Assembly (NCBI GenBank): GCA_938003725.1
Contig: CALKXX010000178.1
Coordinates: 1-10,232 of the forward strand
Length of the DNA stretch: 10,232 nucleotides
DNA from: an uncultured Sphingomonadaceae bacterium
GTDB lineage: Bacteria > Pseudomonadota > Alphaproteobacteria > Sphingomonadales > Sphingomonadaceae
Direction: 5' to 3'
Below the pieces are notes generated by a model that had not been told where the DNA came from, did no database searches, and saw only the letters and a list, made by a program, of their open reading frames with translations. Position 1 is the first letter of the stretch. Every line of letters starts with the position of its first letter. Below, in pieces: positions 7,801 through 10,232 of this stretch. The translations under genes and the position numbers were made by a program.

Positions 7801-9518
7801 ACTGCCGTCGGACGGAAGAGGTCTGCATCATTGACATAGCTGGTTATGTTACCGCGCCGATCGGTCACAGACGAGATCAGATTGTCCGAATAAACATATG
7901 TCATCTCATCCGCCGGAACAGAACCATTCGCACTGCCACTGATCGACAACAATGTTGGTGCGCTGTAACGTTTTCTATTTGACGGCACCTCAAACTCATA
8001 GGTCGTAGCGCGACCCAAGGGCCCTGTTACCGTTCTATGAATCCGTGTGGAAGAAGGATTGCTGCGTGTAAATTCATGCCTGTCAGCACCGCCGGCAGAT
8101 TCAGTAGATATTACATCGCCATCGTCATCATAGGCATAGGTCGTCAACCGCCTTCCCAGATGATCCTCGATGCCCGTTAGGGCAAATCGAAATAGATTGT
8201 TCTCATACAAATATTTGCGTGACCACAAAGTGGTGCCGGCAACATCTTTCCTTGTGACGGTTCGGAGCCGGTTTTCTGCCGGGGCTTTGACGCTGGTATC
8301 CCAGGCAATCGAACTGCCGGAGCCGGGGCCACCCAAGCCTCCGGAGGTAGATGCTGTACCAAGAAAGCTTTTTCCAGCATTTCCATCATCATAGTCATAT
8401 TCCAGATAGGTGCCGTCCGGCAAGGTTAGTTTTTTGATAGCCCGTTCAGTAACACCTACCCGGCTCGTGATATCATGCGTCACAGCCCATTCGAAATCAA
8501 TCTGCCGTCCGAAGCTATCTCGCAAACGATAAGGAACTGGTGCATCGCCTTCATAGTCAAAATATTGTTCGTAACCGCTGGCCTTGACATGTTTGACCGC
8601 AACAGCCTGCCTTGTGCCTCTTTGATTCGCATTGGATGTTGGTCGACGATAGAGCGTATAATCTCCATTCGGAAATTCTAGCCGAAACTCGCCGACTCCC
8701 GTTGCTGACACTGGCGCAGTCTCTATGAAGTCCTTCCGGTTCATCCCGGTAGGAATCGGAGCCTCAATGTTTAGTTCAAGACGATGATCGCTACTCTTTT
8801 CGGTATGAGCGTCGAACTCAATATCCTCAGGATCATCACTGCTGACAAAGCCATAGACTTGACCACATTCTGATAGATATTCGACTTCGCTATCATCTGT
8901 GTTCGCGAATTTTATTGGCCCCGGAATCATGCCTTGCCAATGAGATCCAAATCGATCAGGTTCCTTGAACGAAAAGTGCCCGCCGCCACGCATCCGCGAA
9001 CGATATTTACGATTGACCGTTAACAGCCCATCTTCACTTGAATAATCTTGCTCTGCCCAAGTTTTGGTGCCTGTAGCAATGGATACTGGATGCGCTGTTG
9101 ATGGGGATCCAGGCGCACTCTGACCACGCTCCGATGCTCCGCACTGTCGCTCGCCCCATATGGTCCCACCCGCTCTTATGCAATTCCCAGGAGCGATATA
9201 TTCAAAACCGCTTCGGCACTTAAAAACGACTGGACCAGGCCTGAGAAGAGAACCAGTCCATCTACACTTATATCTCGTGGAGTGGACGTATGCCGCGCCC
9301 AAAAATGTGGCTCTTGGAGCATGTTCTCTGTGCTGCCGCGCGCAGGCCTCCAGCGGCGTTGCATACATAGTGGTGCCAGCGCCGCCATGCTCCCAACCGC
9401 CGCCCGCCTCGGGCGGTATCGATATCGGTATAGCGTCATTAGCAAGTAATATTGTTGGGCTACTTATCGAGATTAGCGCAGCAAACAGCGCAATGACCCA
9501 CTTAACCCTAAAATTCAT
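4875..9518 (-). CDS. Sec-exported Rhs polymorphic toxin with Cys-rich tip
   Basis: The 1547-residue protein has a signal peptide (1-26, MNFRVKWVIALFAALIS to LLA-ND). A Cys-containing N-terminal segment (about 45-125) precedes a DUF6531-like segment starting HPVSIATGTKTW at 143 with NRKYRS near 170. YD repeats follow (about 370-1210, e.g. YDAQGRLIS, YDAAGNLTS, FDALGRLIS, YDMMGNIVS). The Rhs core spans about 1214-1392, with DPIG at 1365-1368 and DPTG at 1388-1391, the paired motifs tied to tip self-cleavage in Rhs proteins. YD repeats form a shell that encloses the toxic tip. The 155-residue tip (1393-1547) has four spaced Cys (1476, 1487, 1501, 1512; CX10C-X13-CX10C) and a basic end, RLKKRWRSGY. 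No PAAR domain is present, so export through the Sec system rather than type VI secretion is inferred. The toxin activity is unknown. Confidence 0.9.
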   Translation of the reverse strand: MNFRVKWVIALFAALISISSPTILLANDAIPISIPPEAGGGWEHGGAGTTMYATPLEACARQHREHAPRATFLGAAYVHSTRYKCRWTGSLLRPGPVVFKCRSGFEYIAPGNCIRAGGTIWGERQCGASERGQSAPGSPSTAHPVSIATGTKTWAEQDYSSEDGLLTVNRKYRSRMRGGGHFSFKEPDRFGSHWQGMIPGPIKFANTDDSEVEYLSECGQVYGFVSSDDPEDIEFDAHTEKSSDHRLELNIEAPIPTGMNRKDFIETAPVSATGVGEFRLEFPNGDYTLYRRPTSNANQRGTRQAVAVKHVKASGYEQYFDYEGDAPVPYRLRDSFGRQIDFEWAVTHDITSRVGVTERAIKKLTLPDGTYLEYDYDDGNAGKSFLGTASTSGGLGGPGSGSSIAWDTSVKAPAENRLRTVTRKDVAGTTLWSRKYLYENNLFRFALTGIEDHLGRRLTTYAYDDDGDVISTESAGGADRHEFTRSNPSSTRIHRTVTGPLGRATTYEFEVPSNRKRYSAPTLLSISGSANGSVPADEMTYVYSDNLISSVTDRRGNITSYVNDADLFRPTAVQEASGDTAEKQVQITWHPKWDLPTVQEEEGIRIDSTYDAQGRLISRTETDITTHSLPYATAGQSRTTTYSWSAHGRLTQINGPLAVNAQSQDDITTFVYDAAGNLTSTTNALGHVIQFAGHDVNGRPASMTDPNGLVTDFGFDALGRLISLNAKHPTNTAMDAVTSFEYDTEGRVIGITLPQTAKLIIDYNSIGRATALRALDGERIDFAYDMMGNIVSRTVKRGDGSTAQSIRHSFDAMGRLLTETLRAGRSRSFQYDKESNVTGITDPRDFASTRAFDALGRLISTTNPDGGIETVSYDQQDRPLSFKDGIDVTTTFVRNGFGDIIQEISPDRGTSTYYYDAAGQMIAAIDGRGQRVDYTYDILNRLTEKTPVGRPASEVVTYRYDSGGLGSYQLGQLTKVTDGSEDTLFGYDHRGNLTIRQQALGSSSAAVLGYSYDLADRMIGISYPSGREVAYTRDGKGRVSSITTRASATAPWTTLASGMSHQPFGAVENMALGNGLVVANDWGRDGRLRARRLTQTGGASLSDLSYVHDPDGNVTSIDDAVIPERSTIYGYDSMGRLNLTVAGGAGGTQTYSYAAGTNRLDEVTTPAGVRTLQYDARGNMIAEARAAGTNVAASYDGYGRLITYTRTGEAELSHVYNGMDDRVATTDSAGITPQTRHYIYAPDGRVLGEYGAHAGDVHAEFIWMSPQVGEASGDGALFGGDDGLNGYMPLAVAANDNGGASQVSWVHGNHMGVPAVYSDTSGSEIAFPTGYSAPGFPGQSHTFADLYYNRYRDYDTTTGRYIQADPIGLAGGPSPYSYAMNNPLRYTDPTGEAVPLVIGGGYAIKCLINPLCRAGVAAGATWFLYKIYGFGNDNPYSTVGNSCPSVLNNSIGNGGGRSKNRYGNPSLTDNDPGDECDVEFEDEMKFCSRKYGVVYDQFESCRARAVENLGLCKSGKPTKGWLRDVHIDGLQNQPRPPRLKKRWRSGY
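5343..5879 (-). repeat. Rhs core direct repeat, copy A (in complete gene)
   Basis: This is the parent copy of the rhs core 3' segment, from HVYNGMDDR to DPTGE inside the complete gene. Copy B (3598-4131) matches its whole length, while copy C (2238-2588) matches only the inner part from D-V/I-HAEF to GLAGG. All three lie in the same orientation, so recombination between A and B would swap the Cys-rich tip plus its immunity gene for the orphan pair. Confidence 0.85.
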
Positions 9519-9520
9519 TA

Positions 9521-9802
9521 TCACTCACTCCAAGTAAAGCAGGCATATGTTCCAGAACCCCATGTAGTTTGTGTGGTTGTCACCGAAGTGTCAGATTGCG
9601 CAGTTCGATTACCATTCTCGTCATAAGTTATATGAATACAGTAGTTACTTGAGTTCATCATTGACGCCAAAATAACCGGCGATTTGACGGAAATCGCAAT
9701 TGCCGGACTAGCCTGGACATTGCTTGCGAACATCAGCATAGAACTGCATCCGATCAACAGAGCGGTACGGCAAATAGGCTTGACTATCTGATTTCGACGC
9801 AT
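9521..9802 (-). CDS. Small secreted protein with one YD-like motif, upstream of rhs
   Basis: The 93-residue product starts MRRNQIVKPICRTALLIGCS. ATG at 9802 has AGGAG seven bases upstream, better placed than the upstream TTG codons. A basic start and long hydrophobic stretch end at VQA (residue 31), a good signal peptidase I site. LIGC at 16-19 resembles a lipobox, but the hydrophobic region continues past it. The mature part (about 62 residues) has two Cys (55 and 88) and ITYDENGNRTAQSD at 58-71, which looks like a single Rhs/YD repeat, then a Thr/Ser-rich segment and WGSGTYACFTW. Its TGA overlaps the GTG at 9524 in front of the rhs gene, so the two are almost certainly cotranscribed. I recognise no family. 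A periplasmic partner or export aid for the Rhs protein is possible but unproven. Confidence 0.7.
   Translation of the reverse strand: MRRNQIVKPICRTALLIGCSSMLMFASNVQASPAIAISVKSPVILASMMNSSNYCIHITYDENGNRTAQSDTSVTTTQTTWGSGTYACFTWSE
9528..9531 (-). promoter_or_regulatory. Ribosome binding site deciding the rhs start
   Basis: GGAG on the minus strand lies nine bases before ATG at 9518 but only three before GTG at 9524. The ATG is therefore the likelier start of the rhs gene. The site is inside the last codons of the 93-residue gene, favouring coupled translation. Confidence 0.6.
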
Positions 9803-9845
9803 CAACAATCTCCTTCAATCAGGTGTAATAAAGTTGCCAGTGTGA

Positions 9846-10031
9846 TCATTCGGCGCAACTGAACACCAAACCGTCAATCGAATGCTGACTGGGGACATCA
9901 GCAGCATTTGCAGGACCTACTGTTAGGAAATAAAGAAGCGTTGTCAGGCTGAAGCTGGACAAATACGCCTGATATTTGAGGATTACTTTTCGCGAAAGGA
10001 ATGAGGTCCCAATTTGTTTCAAAGCAGACAA
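9846..10031 (-). CDS. Possible small exported peptide upstream of the rhs operon
   Basis: This frame of up to 61 codons starts at TTG (MSALKQIGTSFLSRKVILKY), with several Lys/Arg residues before a hydrophobic stretch (about residues 24-42, LSSFSLTTLLYFLTVGPANA). ANA-AD is a good signal peptidase site. Only about 17 residues remain after it, ending SIDGLVFSCAE. No clear ribosome binding site precedes the TTG and no ATG occurs in the frame. A later TTG, with AGG five bases upstream, would keep only the signal-peptide-like part. The next gene starts about 43 nt downstream. The export signal argues for a real gene or the remnant of one, the weak start against. Confidence 0.4.
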   Translation of the reverse strand: MSALKQIGTSFLSRKVILKYQAYLSSFSLTTLLYFLTVGPANAADVPSQHSIDGLVFSCAE

Positions 10032-10033
10032 TT

Positions 10034-10231
10034 TTATTCAGGATCGTTCCAAAAGGTATCTTTATTCTCAAAATATCTTCCCTCGGTTATTCGACTGACT
10101 AGATGCAAACATGTTTTGTTATTGGAACTTATCGAGCAAAATTGTCTTAACATTACAAGTGGGAAATTCAATTTTTCTGATTCGTCCATGTATAATACTA
10201 GAATATCAAGGTCTTGTGAAACATGAAACAT
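10034..10231 (-). CDS. Possible gene tail at the window edge
   Basis: The frame is open from the window edge to TAA at 10036-10034, about 65 codons, with AT-rich sequence like the two candidate immunity genes. It ends SRITEGRYFENKDTFWNDPE. An ATG lies at 10231, but the true start may be outside the window. It could be the tail of another immunity-like gene belonging to an upstream cassette. It could also be chance, because a promoter-like pair overlaps it and no family is recognised. Confidence 0.25.
   Translation of the reverse strand: MFHVSQDLDILVLYMDESEKLNFPLVMLRQFCSISSNNKTCLHLVSRITEGRYFENKDTFWNDPE
10192..10220 (-). promoter_or_regulatory. Promoter-like pair upstream of the rhs operon
   Basis: The minus strand has TTCACA (10220-10215) and TATTAT (10197-10192) separated by 17 nt. 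Each is one base from the sigma-70 consensus with ideal spacing. Transcription would begin near 10185 and read through both small ORFs into the rhs gene. AT-rich surroundings make chance matches likely. Confidence 0.35.
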
Positions 10232-10232
10232 C

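Noticed and set aside
6759..7982. Plus-strand open frames of 283 and 123 codons
   Set aside because: They are antisense shadows of the YD repeats. The protein sequences look low-quality and match nothing recognisable.
4875..9518. YD repeats as a tandem DNA repeat or CRISPR-like array
   Set aside because: The repeats are conserved only at protein level with variable spacing. No identical short DNA repeats with uniform spacers exist.

Overview
The window looks like accessory DNA, probably plasmid or integrated-element DNA, from an alphaproteobacterium, most likely a sphingomonad. The lineage call rests on the style of the Rhs core (HAEFIWMSP, AANDNG, WVHGNHMGVP, GRYIQADPIGLAGG) and on the GC-rich coding of the large rhs gene. 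No rRNA, tRNA or housekeeping gene confirms it. Every gene I can support lies on the minus strand, so transcription runs from high to low coordinates.

Region 1 (about 10232 to 9521) is AT-rich and leads into the rhs gene. It holds a possible gene tail at the window edge, a promoter-like pair at 10192-10220, and two small ORFs with signal peptides. The second (93 aa) abuts the rhs gene and carries one YD-like motif.

Region 2 (9518-2187) is an Rhs polymorphic toxin locus. A complete Rhs protein of about 1547 aa has a Sec signal peptide, a DUF6531-like segment, YD repeats, an Rhs core and a 155-residue Cys-rich variable tip. An AT-rich gene, the candidate immunity gene, follows one base after its stop. 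Next comes an orphan cassette: the last part of the Rhs core fused to a different 154-residue tip, with a second candidate immunity gene overlapping its end. After that is a core-only fragment with neither start nor tip. The three core copies form a direct-repeat ladder with progressively shorter homology, as expected when a toxin locus has gained tips by recombination and kept displaced ones as orphans.

Region 3 (1946-1) is the start of a VirB-type type IV secretion operon. The order is a secreted protein with phage-tail-fibre-like sequence, a VirB2 pilin, VirB3, and the first 144 codons of VirB4, which runs off the window. The first gene has a very strong ribosome binding site. It stands where a virB1-type or other pilus gene might be expected, which makes it a candidate surface or pilus-tip component.

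Both halves encode envelope or contact machinery: a Sec-exported Rhs toxin with its protectors, and a conjugation-type or effector T4SS. Nothing in the sequence shows that the two work together beyond adjacency and shared strand.
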